Below, in pieces: positions 34,771 to 43,723 of a DNA stretch of 64,000 nt. Source of the stretch: Humibacter ginsenosidimutans (lineage in GTDB: Bacteria; Actinomycetota; Actinomycetes; Actinomycetales; Microbacteriaceae); assembly GCF_007859675.1 (NCBI RefSeq), contig NZ_CP042305.1:2294001-2358000 (forward strand), written 5' to 3'. The first letter of the stretch is position 1, and every line of letters begins with the position of its first letter. Under the pieces are notes generated by a model, which saw only the letters and a list, made by a program, of their open reading frames with translations, searched no databases and had not been told where the DNA came from. The position numbers and the translations under genes are program-made.

Positions 34771-35460
34771 TCAGCTCGGGTTGGCGAGCTCGTCGAGCTG
34801 TTCGCGGAGCGATGCTGTTCCCTCGAGAACGACGGGCGCCCCGAGGCGGGTTGCGTGATCCGCGCGCACTTCGAGCCAGCGTTCACGAGGCATGCGGAAG
34901 CGGTTCCGCGTCGCCGGCGCTCCCTCGCGCGCTACCACCTCCGATCCACCGTCGAGATACCCGACCCTGCGAGAGACCGCGTTCGATGCCGGGTTGTCGG
35001 CAAAGGCTGTCGATGTCGCCTCGACCGCGCCGAGACCATCGAAGAGGAGCTGCAGCATGAGCATCCTCATGCGCGTGCCGATCCCTTGACCTTGGAACTC
35101 CCGACCTAGCCACGACCCCGTGTGCGCACGCCGCAGCACCTGCCAGTCGTCCGCACCGCAGCCTTGCGAGCCGACGACGACGTCGCCGACGAGCACCGCG
35201 TATTCGAGGCGAAACTTTTGCGGCGCAACCGCCGTGCGCCGCTGCCACTGGTAGGCGAGCATTCCGCGCATGATCTCGTCGGGCGTGCCCCGCGTCCATG
35301 GGTTGCTGAACGGCATGCGCGCCGGGTCATGCACGCCGAGCACCGCAAGCTTCGCGAGTTCGACGATCAGGTCGTCATCCATCCAGCGCAATTCGAGGTC
35401 CCCGGCCCGCGCGACGACACCGGCCGCCGGCCACATCGACACGAGAGCGTTCGATCCCAT
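34771..35460 (-). CDS. GNAT-family N-acetyltransferase
   Basis: 229 residues with the GNAT core: VVVGSQGCGADDWQVLRRAH, the acetyl-CoA pyrophosphate motif SWLGREFQGQGIGTRMRMLM, and FADNPASNAVSRRVGYLDGG near the C-terminus. It resembles RimJ/RimL-type and antibiotic-modifying enzymes; the substrate is unknown. It lies 23 bases downstream of the MFS gene and is convergent with the TetR gene, so it is probably part of the same regulated unit. Confidence 0.85.
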   Translation of the reverse strand: MGSNALVSMWPAAGVVARAGDLELRWMDDDLIVELAKLAVLGVHDPARMPFSNPWTRGTPDEIMRGMLAYQWQRRTAVAPQKFRLEYAVLVGDVVVGSQGCGADDWQVLRRAHTGSWLGREFQGQGIGTRMRMLMLQLLFDGLGAVEATSTAFADNPASNAVSRRVGYLDGGSEVVAREGAPATRNRFRMPRERWLEVRADHATRLGAPVVLEGTASLREQLDELANPS

Positions 35461-35483
35461 CGCTCAAGCTTGGCACGTCGCGG

Positions 35484-36809
35484 TCAGCGCGCCGTCGGCA
35501 CACCGGCCGTGACCACGACGAGCGAGCAGGGCGCGGCATCCACACCTGTCGCCGGGCGGCGTGCCGCACGCTCGCGCGATGTCGCGCGCATCTGCGCCGC
35601 GAGCCCGACCGCAGCGGCCAGCATCACGGCGACGCCGAAGCCCACCACGGTACCCGTGAGTCCGAACCACCCGATCAGCAGGCCGCTGACCATCGCCGGA
35701 AGACCGAACGACAGGTAGGCGACGGTGAACACGGCGGCGAAGACGCCCGCACGCTCGTGAGGCAGCACCAGCGGTGTGACCGCCCGCAGCGCGCCCGAGA
35801 AGATCGCACCGAATCCCACGCCGGCGACCACGCCCCCGGCGACGAACAGCATCAGCGAGGCCGCGAAGACGCCGGCGACCACGATCGCCGTGCCGAGAAG
35901 CACGGCCAGCGCGCCGAACGCGATGGCCTTTCGCGCCACCATGCCGCCGAGCACGAACCCGGCGAGCGCCGCGGCAGCGGGCTCGGCGAACGCCGTCGCA
36001 CCGTCGACCGCGCCGCTGTTGATGTGGAACACGTCGAGCACCACGCTCGGGCCGAGGCCGAGGAACAGGGCGGCGAGCATCCACGCCCCGACGATCGCCG
36101 GTGTCGCCGCCACGAACGCGCCCCTGGCCGATCGCGGAACGGATGCCTGCGGCACGAGACTGCGCACCGCGCCCGCGCGCACCGACGAGGTCTCCGGCGA
36201 GGCCACCGCGACGAGCAGACCGAGCGCCGCCACCACTGCGAGTGCCACGAAGACGATGCCGTCTGCCGACGTGCTGAACTGCACCGCAAGACCGGCGAAG
36301 AGCGCACCGAGCGCGAGGCCGGCCACCGCCGCGGTGCCCGTGACGATCGAGGCGAGTCGCGCGAATCGCGACGGAGCGAGCTCGATGATCGCCGCGGTGA
36401 ACGCGCTCGTCGCCATGCCGGTCGCGAGCCCCTGCAGCGAGCGAGCGACGATCACCCATCCCACGTTCGTGGCGAACACGAAACCCAGCATCGCGAGCAC
36501 CTGCACGGCGAGCGCCGCGATGATGACGGGTCGGCGCCCGATGTGATCCGAGAGCCTGCCGGTCACGAGCAGTGCGGCGATGAGCGTGATCGCGTACGAC
36601 GCGAACGCCACCGTCAACGCCCACGACGGGAAGCCCCACCGCTGCTGCAGAAGAAGAAGGATCGGCGTGGGCGCTCCGGCCGCGAGGTAGAGGCCGGCGA
36701 ACGCGGCGGAGGTGCCGGCGAAGGCCACACCGGCCGGCAGTGCCAGTCGGCGCCGGCCGAGCGCATCCACCGACGCGACAGTGGCGGCCTCGACGTTCTC
36801 TGCAGTCAT
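35484..36809 (-). CDS. MFS drug/metabolite exporter
   Basis: 441 residues, twelve helices. The motif-A loop is GRLSDHIGRRPVIIAALAVQ, and the helix-4 region is VIVARSLQGLATGMATSAFT. The layout is that of DHA1-type multidrug or sugar exporters. The promoter region carries a dyad and an 8-mer shared with the TetR gene (see 36871-36905). It is followed by the GNAT gene, with the TetR gene at the other end, so the three probably respond to one toxic ligand. Confidence 0.88.
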   Translation of the reverse strand: MTAENVEAATVASVDALGRRRLALPAGVAFAGTSAAFAGLYLAAGAPTPILLLLQQRWGFPSWALTVAFASYAITLIAALLVTGRLSDHIGRRPVIIAALAVQVLAMLGFVFATNVGWVIVARSLQGLATGMATSAFTAAIIELAPSRFARLASIVTGTAAVAGLALGALFAGLAVQFSTSADGIVFVALAVVAALGLLVAVASPETSSVRAGAVRSLVPQASVPRSARGAFVAATPAIVGAWMLAALFLGLGPSVVLDVFHINSGAVDGATAFAEPAAAALAGFVLGGMVARKAIAFGALAVLLGTAIVVAGVFAASLMLFVAGGVVAGVGFGAIFSGALRAVTPLVLPHERAGVFAAVFTVAYLSFGLPAMVSGLLIGWFGLTGTVVGFGVAVMLAAAVGLAAQMRATSRERAARRPATGVDAAPCSLVVVTAGVPTAR

Positions 36810-36870
36810 GACGTTCCTCTTTCCGCGCCGACGGACGCCCGTTTCTCGTCTGGAGTGCTTATCGCACGAT

Positions 36871-36905
36871 TTGAACCGATCTGTTCAATAAGTTAGACCT
36901 GTCTG
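36871..36905 (-). promoter_or_regulatory. Operator candidates upstream of the MFS exporter
   Basis: TTGAAC-CGATCT-GTTCAA (36871-36888) is a perfect 6-base dyad, followed by TTAGACCTGTCTG, which holds AGACCTGT (36895-36902) shared with the TetR promoter. Either may be the TetR site. Confidence 0.5.
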
Positions 36906-36971
36906 TTTAAAAGTGCAAGCATGAGCATGCCGTCGGGTCGAGGCGTGCGCTGACAGGGGGCCGCGTCCCGT

Positions 36972-37183
36972 GGGGTGGGGAGCCCGCGAAGCGCGCGCCT
37001 CGTAAACCGGTGCGTCTCGAAGCCAAGGGCGCCTTCAGTGCTCCGGTTTCGAGACGCCCACGGCTCCGCCGGCGGCTCCTCAACCTGCGGGAAGCGAGAC
37101 GGGCCAACCGCTCCGCGGTCGGCTCCTCAACCTGCGGGGACACGGGACGGACTCACGGCGAAACCGCGCTCCTCAACCTGCGG
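36972..37183. repeat. Hairpin repeat array with three spaced copies of its end
   Basis: A degenerate left half (36972-37009) and a right half, GGTTTCGAGACGC to GGCTCCTCAACCTGCGGG (37045-37091), are followed by two more copies of GCTCCTCAACCTGCGG at 37122 and 37168, i.e. at steps of about 47 bases. Apart from this and the terminator, the 36910-37204 spacer has no gene. Confidence 0.65.
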
Positions 37184-37204
37184 AAGCAGGCGGCGAGATG
37201 CGCG

Positions 37205-37261
37205 CAGCAGAAAAAGAACCGCCGTATCGTGCGCCGCAGGCGGCACGGCACACGATACGGC
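37205..37261 (-). terminator. Rho-independent terminator of the acyl-CoA oxidase gene
   Basis: On the minus strand, CCGCCGTATCGTG (complement of 37249-37261) pairs with CACGATACGGCGG (complement of 37217-37229); a second inner stem of GCCG/CGGC type lies in the loop, and TTCTTTTTCTG follows. It starts 10 bases after the stop. Confidence 0.85.
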
Positions 37262-37270
37262 GGAGGTTCG

Positions 37271-39382
37271 TCACTTCTTCTTGTTCAGTGTCTTCTCATC
37301 GACGGGAGCGTTGCCGGATGCCCGCAGCGCCCGGTAGTACTCCCTCGCCTCGTTCTGACGCTCGGCCTCGATGCCCGTGGCGATCGTGGCCCGCAGGTGC
37401 TCGGGCTCGAAGCCGAAGGCATCCACCAGATCCTGCGCCTGCGGCCGCAGGCGGGCGACGAGGCGGTCGATGTAGGCCGTGACGGCCTGGGCGCGCTGCT
37501 GCGAGAGCCGACCGTGGATCAGGTGCCAGGCCACATGCTTCTCGATCAGCCCGAGGCCGAACAGGTCGCGCAACCAGGTGAGCACCTGCTTGGTGCCGGC
37601 ATCCTGCACCGTGGCCAGCGCCTCGGTGAACGCCTCCCACTGCAGCAGCTCGCCGTGGGCGCGCGCAGCCTCGATGAGCTCGTTCTGCTGCGAGTTGAAC
37701 AGATCGGCCGCCTGCTGCTTCGACAGCTTGTTGGCGTTGCGCAGGCGGGTTGCGACCTCCGCGATCATGGTCTCGACACGGTCGGTGAGCAGCTCGCGCT
37801 GCGTCTCCGGGTCGCGCAGCTGGCCGACCGAGCGTGCCGTCGAGCCGAAGTCGGCCACCGTCTGGGCGAGTCGACGCAGCCCCGAGCCGTGGTACGCCCG
37901 GTCCGCGGCCTGCGACACGACGTAGCGGGCGAGGGCGCCGGCATCCGCCTTCGCGAATTTCTTCGAATAGTCCGTGAGCAGGCGCTTCGCCACGAGCTGC
38001 AGCAGCACGTTGTTGTCGCCCTCGAACGTGACATAGATGTCGAGGTCGGCGCGCAGGCCGGTGATGCGGTTGGATGCCATGAACCCGGCGCCGCCGCACG
38101 CCTCGCGCGCCTCCTGCAGCGTGTCGAGAGCGTGCCACGTGGACAGCGGCTTGAGCGCCGCCGCGAGCGTCTCGAGATCTTGCCGGTCTTCGTCGGTGTC
38201 GCCCTTGCCGCTGAACACCTCGTCGAACTTCACCAACAGCTTGTCGTGCGCGAAGGCCTGCGCGTATGTGGTGGCGAGCCGCGGGATGAGCCGGCGCTGG
38301 TGACGCTGGTAGTCGAGCAGCACCTCTTCGTCGGTGTCGCTGCCCGCCGTGAACTGGCGGCGCTGGTTGCCGTAGGTGATCGCGATGGTGAGCCCCATCG
38401 CGGCGCCGAGCGTGGATGCCCCGTCGAGCGACACGCGCCCCTGTACGAGCGTGCCGAGCATGGTGAAGAAGCGTCGGCCTGGGCTCGCGATCGGGCTCGT
38501 GTAGGTGCCGTCTTCTGCCACGTCGCCGTAGCGGTTGAGCAGGTTGTCGCGCGGGATGCGCACGTCGGTGAAGTGCAGACGACCGTTGTCGATGCCGTTC
38601 AGGCCGCCCTTGAGGCCGTCGTCTTCGCCGCCGACGCCCGGCAGGAACTCGCCGGTCGCCTCGTCGCGAATGGGCACGTAGAAGCAGTGCACGCCGTGGT
38701 TCACGCCGCCCGTGATGAGCTGCGCGAACAGTGTGCACGCGATGCCGTCGCGCGCCGCGTTGCCCAGGAACTCCTTCCACGCGCCGCGGAACGGCGTGTT
38801 GATGACGAACTCCTGGGTCTCGGGGTCGTAGGTGGCGGTCGTGGCGATGGAGGCGACATCCGAGCCGTGCCCGATCTCGGTCATCGCGAACGCGCCGGGC
38901 ACCTCGAGGCTCATGATGCCGGGAAGGAACTTCGTGTGATGCTTCTCCGTGCCGAGGTGCAGCACGGCTGCACCGAACAGGCCCCACTGCACGCCGCTCT
39001 TGATCTGCAGCGACGGGTCGGCCGTGACCAGCTCCTCGAAGCCGGCGATGTTGCCGCCGGCGTCTTCGCCGCCGCCGACAGACCTCGGGAACGCGCGGTG
39101 CACCTGGCCGTCTTCGACCAGCAGCTTGAGCTGGTTGAAGACGCGTGCGCGGTGTTCCTCGAGCGGCAGGCCCTCGATGCGCTGCATGTCCGGATTCTTC
39201 GCGAGCTCGCGGGAGGCCAGGCGGATGTCCGCCCAGGTGCCCAGCAACTTGCGGCCGAGCAGGGCGACGTCGACGTGCGCGGGCGGGGCATCCACGTCGA
39301 TCGGTCCGGTCTGCGCGACATAATCGGTGCGATTGGCGTGCGTCACGTTCTCGGTGCTGGACTTCGCAGCGGTGTCAACCAT
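37271..39382 (-). CDS. Acyl-CoA oxidase / acyl-CoA dehydrogenase family, 703 residues
   Basis: FAD enzyme for the first step of fatty acid beta-oxidation. Length matches peroxisomal-type acyl-CoA oxidases and not the roughly 380-residue dehydrogenases. Motifs: AMTEIGHGSDVASIATTATY (FAD/substrate loop), NTPFRGAWKEFLGNAARDGI, GRVSLDGASTLGAAMGLTIA, EACGGAGFMASNRITGLRAD, where CGGAG is the usual CGGxG, and YVTFEGDNNVLLQLVAKRLL with the FEGDN signature. The C-terminal third is the helical oxidase domain. ATG 39382 follows GGAAGAAGG. Single gene with its own terminator. Confidence 0.93.
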   Translation of the reverse strand: MVDTAAKSSTENVTHANRTDYVAQTGPIDVDAPPAHVDVALLGRKLLGTWADIRLASRELAKNPDMQRIEGLPLEEHRARVFNQLKLLVEDGQVHRAFPRSVGGGEDAGGNIAGFEELVTADPSLQIKSGVQWGLFGAAVLHLGTEKHHTKFLPGIMSLEVPGAFAMTEIGHGSDVASIATTATYDPETQEFVINTPFRGAWKEFLGNAARDGIACTLFAQLITGGVNHGVHCFYVPIRDEATGEFLPGVGGEDDGLKGGLNGIDNGRLHFTDVRIPRDNLLNRYGDVAEDGTYTSPIASPGRRFFTMLGTLVQGRVSLDGASTLGAAMGLTIAITYGNQRRQFTAGSDTDEEVLLDYQRHQRRLIPRLATTYAQAFAHDKLLVKFDEVFSGKGDTDEDRQDLETLAAALKPLSTWHALDTLQEAREACGGAGFMASNRITGLRADLDIYVTFEGDNNVLLQLVAKRLLTDYSKKFAKADAGALARYVVSQAADRAYHGSGLRRLAQTVADFGSTARSVGQLRDPETQRELLTDRVETMIAEVATRLRNANKLSKQQAADLFNSQQNELIEAARAHGELLQWEAFTEALATVQDAGTKQVLTWLRDLFGLGLIEKHVAWHLIHGRLSQQRAQAVTAYIDRLVARLRPQAQDLVDAFGFEPEHLRATIATGIEAERQNEAREYYRALRASGNAPVDEKTLNKKK

Positions 39383-39603
39383 CGTCGGCCTTCTTCCGTG
39401 GTGGGTGTGGGCGGGAGCCGGGCGCGCTGGCGGTTCGTCTGCCGCGGCAACCGGGCTCGAAAAGGGCTCGACTCTCACGCTAGGTCGGCTTTCTGGGAGC
39501 GGCCATTCCGCCGTGCGGTTGCCACAAACCCGGCTCGGGGCGATGCCCGTGCCGCTGTGGGTTTGCGCAAGCGATGTCGGTGGCCGCTGCCATGCTGGAT
39601 GCC

Positions 39604-40152
39604 ATGACCCGGTTCATCGCCCTGCTCCGCGGCGTCAACGTGGGCGGTCGCACGATCAAGTCCGCCGAGCTCGCCGAGGCGTTCCGCTCGCTCGGCTACG
39701 ACGCCGTGAAGACGGTGCTCGCCAGCGGCAACGTGGTGTTCGAGGCGGAGGGTGTGGCGTCCGATCGGCGCGCTGAGATCGAACGCGCCCTGAGCGACGC
39801 CTTCGGATACGACGCCAAGGTGCACGTGCTCGACACGGAGGCGCTCGCCGCGATCGCCGGTGCGTACCCGTTCGCGGAGCGCGACGGCTGGCACCGGTAT
39901 GTGATCTTCCTCATCGGCGCCGCGGCCGATGCGCCGCGGCCGCCCGACATGGATGCCCTCGTCGAGCGGATCACGCACCTCGCCGTCGATCACGAGCTGG
40001 AGTCCGTCGCGGACGGCGGCTCCGTCATCTACTGGACCGTCGAGCGCGGCCACACTCTCGACAGCGTCGTGGGCAAGGGCATCGGGAGCGGCAAGGAGAA
40101 GTCGCTCACCACGAACCGCAACCTGAACACCCTGGAGAAGCTGCTGCGATGA
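39604..40152 (+). CDS. DUF1697 family protein
   Basis: 182 residues with the family opening MTRFIALLRGVNVGGRTIKS and VKTVLASGNVVFEAEG, and the late segment WTVERGHTLDSVVGKGIGSG with TTNRNLNTLEKLL. Function unknown; the fold is a ferredoxin-like alpha/beta type in known structures. ATG 39604 is the downstream choice over 39574, because all homologous sequence starts there. Its stop overlaps the start of the YdeI-like gene (ATGA), giving a two-gene operon. Confidence 0.92.
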   Translation: MTRFIALLRGVNVGGRTIKSAELAEAFRSLGYDAVKTVLASGNVVFEAEGVASDRRAEIERALSDAFGYDAKVHVLDTEALAAIAGAYPFAERDGWHRYVIFLIGAAADAPRPPDMDALVERITHLAVDHELESVADGGSVIYWTVERGHTLDSVVGKGIGSGKEKSLTTNRNLNTLEKLLR

Positions 40153-40739
40153 CGCCTGGTGCCGACCGACCGATCCTCCGCCTGGCCGACGCGGATGCCT
40201 GGCGCTCCTGGCTGGAGGAGAACAGCGCCTCGAACTCCGGCGTGCAGCTTGCGCTGGCGAAAGGCTCGGCCAAGGGCATCCGCTATGCCGAGGCCCTCGA
40301 CGAGGCCCTGTGCTTCGGTTGGATCGACGGGCGCAAGCAGTCGTTGAGTGAGACGGAGTGGCTGCAGACGTTCACACCGCGACGGGCGAAGAGCATCTGG
40401 TCGAAGCGCAACCGGGAGCACGTCGAGCGGTTGGAACGCGAGGGTCGCATGACCGATGCGGGACGCGGGGAGGTCGCGCGCGCGAAGGCGGACGGTCGGT
40501 GGGATGCCGCCTACGCGGGTTCCAGCACCATCGAGGTGCCCGACGACCTTGCGGCAGCGCTGGCGGCGAGCCCTGAGGCGACCGCGATGTTCGGCACTCT
40601 GACGAGCCAGAATCGTTTCGCGATCCTGTTCCGCATCGGCAACGTGAAGCGCGCCGAGACCCGGGCGCGCAAGATCGCCGAGTACGTCGCGATGCTCGAG
40701 CGGGGCGACACGATTTACCCGCAATTGAGGCGAGAGTGA
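40149..40739 (+). CDS. YdeI/OmpD-associated family protein
   Basis: 196 residues. Signature parts: WRSWLEENSASNSGVQLALA, RYAEALDEALCFGWIDGRKQ, TPRRAKSIWSKRNREHVERL, and IPDDLAAAL-type VPDDLAAALAASPEA before a C-terminal helix. Members are described as bacteriocin-protection/peptide-resistance-associated, but the biochemical role is unknown. The stop lies inside an 11-bp perfect palindrome. Coupled to the DUF1697 gene. Confidence 0.9.
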   Translation: MTPGADRPILRLADADAWRSWLEENSASNSGVQLALAKGSAKGIRYAEALDEALCFGWIDGRKQSLSETEWLQTFTPRRAKSIWSKRNREHVERLEREGRMTDAGRGEVARAKADGRWDAAYAGSSTIEVPDDLAAALAASPEATAMFGTLTSQNRFAILFRIGNVKRAETRARKIAEYVAMLERGDTIYPQLRRE

Positions 40740-40759
40740 TGAAAGCTTGCTTTCATCAC
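40736..40759. terminator. Palindrome overlapping the ydeI-like stop codon
   Basis: GTGATGAAAGC-TT-GCTTTCATCAC: perfect 11-base arms with a 2-base centre, beginning at the stop codon. No T tract follows, so it may be a Rho-assisted terminator or a protein site. Confidence 0.5.
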
Positions 40760-40913
40760 CGAGCCGATTGCAGCGGGTTGAGCGGCGCGAGCCGCGATCA
40801 CCCCTGCAGGTTCCGCTTCTAGTTGGCGGATTCCGCGGGGATGTGAAGTTCTTCGAGAACATCGCAGACTTCGAGGACTGGGTCTGCGACCGATCTGTCA
40901 GCGCGTGTCCCCG

Positions 40914-41738
40914 TCAAGGCCGTCGGGCGATGACCGAGAACATCAGCGGAATCTCAGCGCTCGCTTCGGGGAGCACCCAGCCGTTGTCGCCCTGCACAAG
41001 GCTGGGCAATGCTTTCCAGGGCATCGACCGGTGTTCAGCGAACGCCTCGATTCGCAGTCCTGATTCCAGGATCGCGGTGAGGATCTCGCCCAAATGGTGA
41101 GGCCACTCGTAGGTCACGTTGTTGTCCAGGATGGTCTGGCTCGCGTAGGTGGTGCCGTCATCGAATCGCATCGGCCGACCCGTGGCGAAGTATGGCTCGC
41201 CAACGACAAGCAAGTTGTCGTCGCGCTGGTATTCCATCGCGCTCATCATCGGATGCCCCTCGTAGAGGAGGAAGACTCCACCGGGCCGCAGCAACTGCTG
41301 GATCGTGCGCGCCCACGATCCCAGGTCCTCGAGCCAAGCCAGAACGCCAACCGACGTGAACACGACATCGAACTGACGCCCCAGGACCTTCGGCGCGTCC
41401 TCGTTGGCGCACCGAACGAACGATGCGGTCGCTGTTCCAGCTCGCTCGGCGAGAGCCGTCGCGGCTGCGATCGCTTCCTCGGACAAGTCTGTTCCGACGA
41501 TGGTGGCCCCACGGCGCGCGAAGCTGATCGTGTCCAAACCGATGTGGCACTGGAGATGCGCCATCTCCAGCCCGTCGAACGAGCCTTCCGGCACAAAAGG
41601 CGTGAGGAGCTCTGCTTCCTTTGCCGCCCAGAGAGCCGTTGGATCATCCGCGAAGGCTTCCGCACCGTATGCGACGACGTGATCGGACACGCGCTCGTTC
41701 CAATTGCGCATGTTCGCAGCAACAAACTCACTCGACAC
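40914..41738 (-). CDS. Class I SAM-dependent methyltransferase
   Basis: 274 residues. Motif I is MAHLQCHIGLDTISFARRGA with TIVGTDLSEEAIAAATALAE, and the later motif is FDVVFTSVGVLAWLEDLGSW with LLRPGGVFLLYEGHPM. The group acts on small molecules; the substrate is unknown. GTG 41738 is well supported by AAGGAGG at 5 bases; the ORF opens at 41807. Single gene on the minus strand, opposite to the phosphatase-like gene. Confidence 0.9.
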   Translation of the reverse strand: MSSEFVAANMRNWNERVSDHVVAYGAEAFADDPTALWAAKEAELLTPFVPEGSFDGLEMAHLQCHIGLDTISFARRGATIVGTDLSEEAIAAATALAERAGTATASFVRCANEDAPKVLGRQFDVVFTSVGVLAWLEDLGSWARTIQQLLRPGGVFLLYEGHPMMSAMEYQRDDNLLVVGEPYFATGRPMRFDDGTTYASQTILDNNVTYEWPHHLGEILTAILESGLRIEAFAEHRSMPWKALPSLVQGDNGWVLPEASAEIPLMFSVIARRP

Positions 41739-41819
41739 GAATCCTCCTTGACCGGACGACACGCCACCCTCCCACGGACTGCCGACGTGAACCAAACCAG
41801 GTCGCACTACGGTGTCTGA

Positions 41820-42287
41820 GTGGCCAGTCGGCAGCCCGTGCGGGTACTTTGCGTCTGCGTCGGCAACATCAGCAGGAGCCCGATGATGAGCGCGCTACTG
41901 CAGCTCGAGCTCGGCGATGGGTTCGTCGTCCAGAGCGCGGGCCTGGACAAGGACTTGGCCGGCCGTCCCGCCAACGACCGCTCGGTCAACTGCTTGCAGG
42001 AACGCGGTCTGGACCTGAGCGGGCACGTCAGTCGCTGGATCGGGAGCATCAGCCTCGACGGGATCGGATGGATCGTCACCGTCGGCGCCGAGGAGGCCCG
42101 CCAGGTGCGCGCCTACCTCGGGAACAGCTCGGCCCGCATCATCGTCGCCAACGCCGAGCATGGCGGGATTCCGGATCCCTACGAGTTTGGGTTGGACGGA
42201 TATCGGGAGTGCGTGGCGCTGCTCGACCGGGTGCTCCCGAACATCGCCCAGCAGCTGAGGACGCGTGAAGGCACCGCGTCGCCGTGA
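41820..42287 (+). CDS. Low-molecular-weight protein-tyrosine-phosphatase-like protein
   Basis: 155 residues from GTG 41820. The P-loop is LCVCVGNISRSPMMSALL, i.e. C-x5-R-S with the nucleophilic Cys near residue 12, and the general acid Asp is in IPDPYEFGLDGYREC. Serine replaces the second Cys of the common CxGNxCRS form. It may be a phosphatase for Tyr or Arg phosphate or, less likely, an arsenate reductase. No arsenic genes lie nearby. No clear ribosome site is seen. Confidence 0.88.
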   Translation: MASRQPVRVLCVCVGNISRSPMMSALLQLELGDGFVVQSAGLDKDLAGRPANDRSVNCLQERGLDLSGHVSRWIGSISLDGIGWIVTVGAEEARQVRAYLGNSSARIIVANAEHGGIPDPYEFGLDGYRECVALLDRVLPNIAQQLRTREGTASP

Positions 42288-42330
42288 GTCGACCACGAGT
42301 GCACCGACGCGGCGTCGCAGAAGGAATGGA

Positions 42331-43242
42331 TCATCGGGCTTCGGTGCGAATCCAGTGGGCATAGGTTCTGAGTCCCTCCTGGAGCGGAATGCGTGTCTCG
42401 AATCCGGTGTCGGCGACGAGCCGGTCGATGCTGAGAGGGCCGACCTCCAGGCAGGGCGCGTCGGCCGAGATCGAGATCGGTGCGTCGGGGATGAGCTGGA
42501 GGATGGCATCGACGACTTCTTGGTCGGTGGTGGCGCGGCCGCTGCCGATGTTGTAGATCGGGTGGTTCAGCTTTCGAGCGGTGACGACTGAGGCGATGGC
42601 CCGTGCGACGTCGTCGACGTGGATGAGGTCGCACGCCATGTTGCCGTCCAGGCTCAGCGTGTTGCCCGCCAGAGCAGCGTGGAGAAGTCGCGGCAGTCCG
42701 ATGAATCGCGAGGCGGGGTTTCCCAGCGGCCCCCATACTCCGCCGATGCGGAGTCCCACGACATCGGATCCCGTTCTGCTGCGGGTGAGATCAGCGGCGA
42801 GTTCGAACGTCTTCTTCGCCGCGGCGATCCCATGCGGCGCGAGCGGAGGCAGCGGCATGTCTTCTCGGTAGGGCGGTTCCACCCCGGCGTACACGCCGAT
42901 CGAACTCGCATAGACGAGCCGATCCGCCTTCGCGTCGTGCGCGAATCCGAGCGCGTTGCCGAACCCGCGCACGTTGGCGACGAAATCGTCGATCGGACCA
43001 CCGTCTCCGTGGACGGCGGCGAGATGCACGACGGCACTCACGTGGAAACGCGACGCGAGTTCCTCCCATTGCCGTTCGTCCAGCACATCAAGTTGCGCGA
43101 CCGTGAGTCCGCCTCGGTTCCGCAGGAACGAGACGGGCTGGCGAGCCGTGCGCGTTGTCGCAAGAACCTCGTGCCCCGAGTCCAGGAGAGCTCTGGTCAC
43201 ATGGGAGCCGATGAAACCAAGGCCGCTCGTCACGAGAATCAT
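42331..43242 (-). CDS. NAD-dependent epimerase/dehydratase family protein
   Basis: 303 residues with the extended-SDR Rossmann motif ILVTSGLGFIGSHVTRALLD, VVHLAAVHGDGGPIDDF, and YASSIGVYAGVEPP. The usual active-site Tyr-x3-Lys is not obvious: the region reads LAPHGIAAAKKTFELA, with His at the place of Tyr. The chemistry may therefore differ from sugar epimerases. ATG 43242 has AAGG 8 bases before it; GTG 43251 is an alternative. It diverges from a MarR gene only 46 bases away, so they are likely co-regulated. Confidence 0.8.
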   Translation of the reverse strand: MILVTSGLGFIGSHVTRALLDSGHEVLATTRTARQPVSFLRNRGGLTVAQLDVLDERQWEELASRFHVSAVVHLAAVHGDGGPIDDFVANVRGFGNALGFAHDAKADRLVYASSIGVYAGVEPPYREDMPLPPLAPHGIAAAKKTFELAADLTRSRTGSDVVGLRIGGVWGPLGNPASRFIGLPRLLHAALAGNTLSLDGNMACDLIHVDDVARAIASVVTARKLNHPIYNIGSGRATTDQEVVDAILQLIPDAPISISADAPCLEVGPLSIDRLVADTGFETRIPLQEGLRTYAHWIRTEAR

Positions 43243-43252
43243 ATTCGTCACC

Positions 43253-43289
43253 TTAGCTGACGATCAGATGTGCTGTATGATCTATCTCA
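43253..43289. promoter_or_regulatory. Divergent promoter/operator of the MarR and epimerase genes
   Basis: The 46-base spacer contains CTGA-CGA-TCAG (43257-43267), a small perfect dyad, and TATGAT (43276-43281) 7 bases before ATG 43289, a -10-like box that would make the MarR mRNA leaderless. Confidence 0.45.
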
Positions 43290-43723
43290 TGGCGCTGGAT
43301 CGAATGGGCTTCCTGCTCAAACACGCCTACCTGGCGTATGAATCGCTGGCTGCGGAGAAGTACGACGCGATCGGGGCAACCGCGCGCGAGTGCGGCGTCC
43401 TCGCCCAGGTACAGGCGACCGAGAACCCGTCCCAGCTCGAACTCGCGAACGAACTCGGCGTCGACCGCACCACCATGGCGCAGTTGCTCGATTCCCTGGA
43501 ACAACGAGGCCTGGTCTCCCGCACGCCGCTGCCCACGGACCGGCGAAAGAACCTCGTCTCCCTCACGAAGTCCGGACACGACCTCCTTGCCCGCGACCGC
43601 GTCATCCGTGCGGAACTGGACCGAGAATTCCTCGCGCCCGTGCACACCGCCGAACAAGCGACCCTCCGCAGCTCCCTGCACGCCATCGTGAACACCCAGC
43701 GCACCTCCTCCCGCACCCCCTAG
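43289..43723 (+). CDS. MarR-family transcriptional regulator
   Basis: 144 residues beginning MALDRMGFLLKHAYLAYESL. The winged HTH shows LELANELGVDRTTMAQLLDS with LEQRGLVSRTPLPTDRRKNL, VSLTKSGHDLLAR. ATG 43289 is preferred because a -10-like TATGAT precedes it and no Shine-Dalgarno sequence exists; ATG 43277 is also in frame. Divergent from the epimerase gene, which it probably represses in the absence of a small ligand. Confidence 0.88.
   Translation: MALDRMGFLLKHAYLAYESLAAEKYDAIGATARECGVLAQVQATENPSQLELANELGVDRTTMAQLLDSLEQRGLVSRTPLPTDRRKNLVSLTKSGHDLLARDRVIRAELDREFLAPVHTAEQATLRSSLHAIVNTQRTSSRTP

Noticed and set aside
37074..37183. Spaced repeats considered as a CRISPR array
   Set aside because: Only three short copies, they match the interspersed hairpin element, and no cas gene is near.
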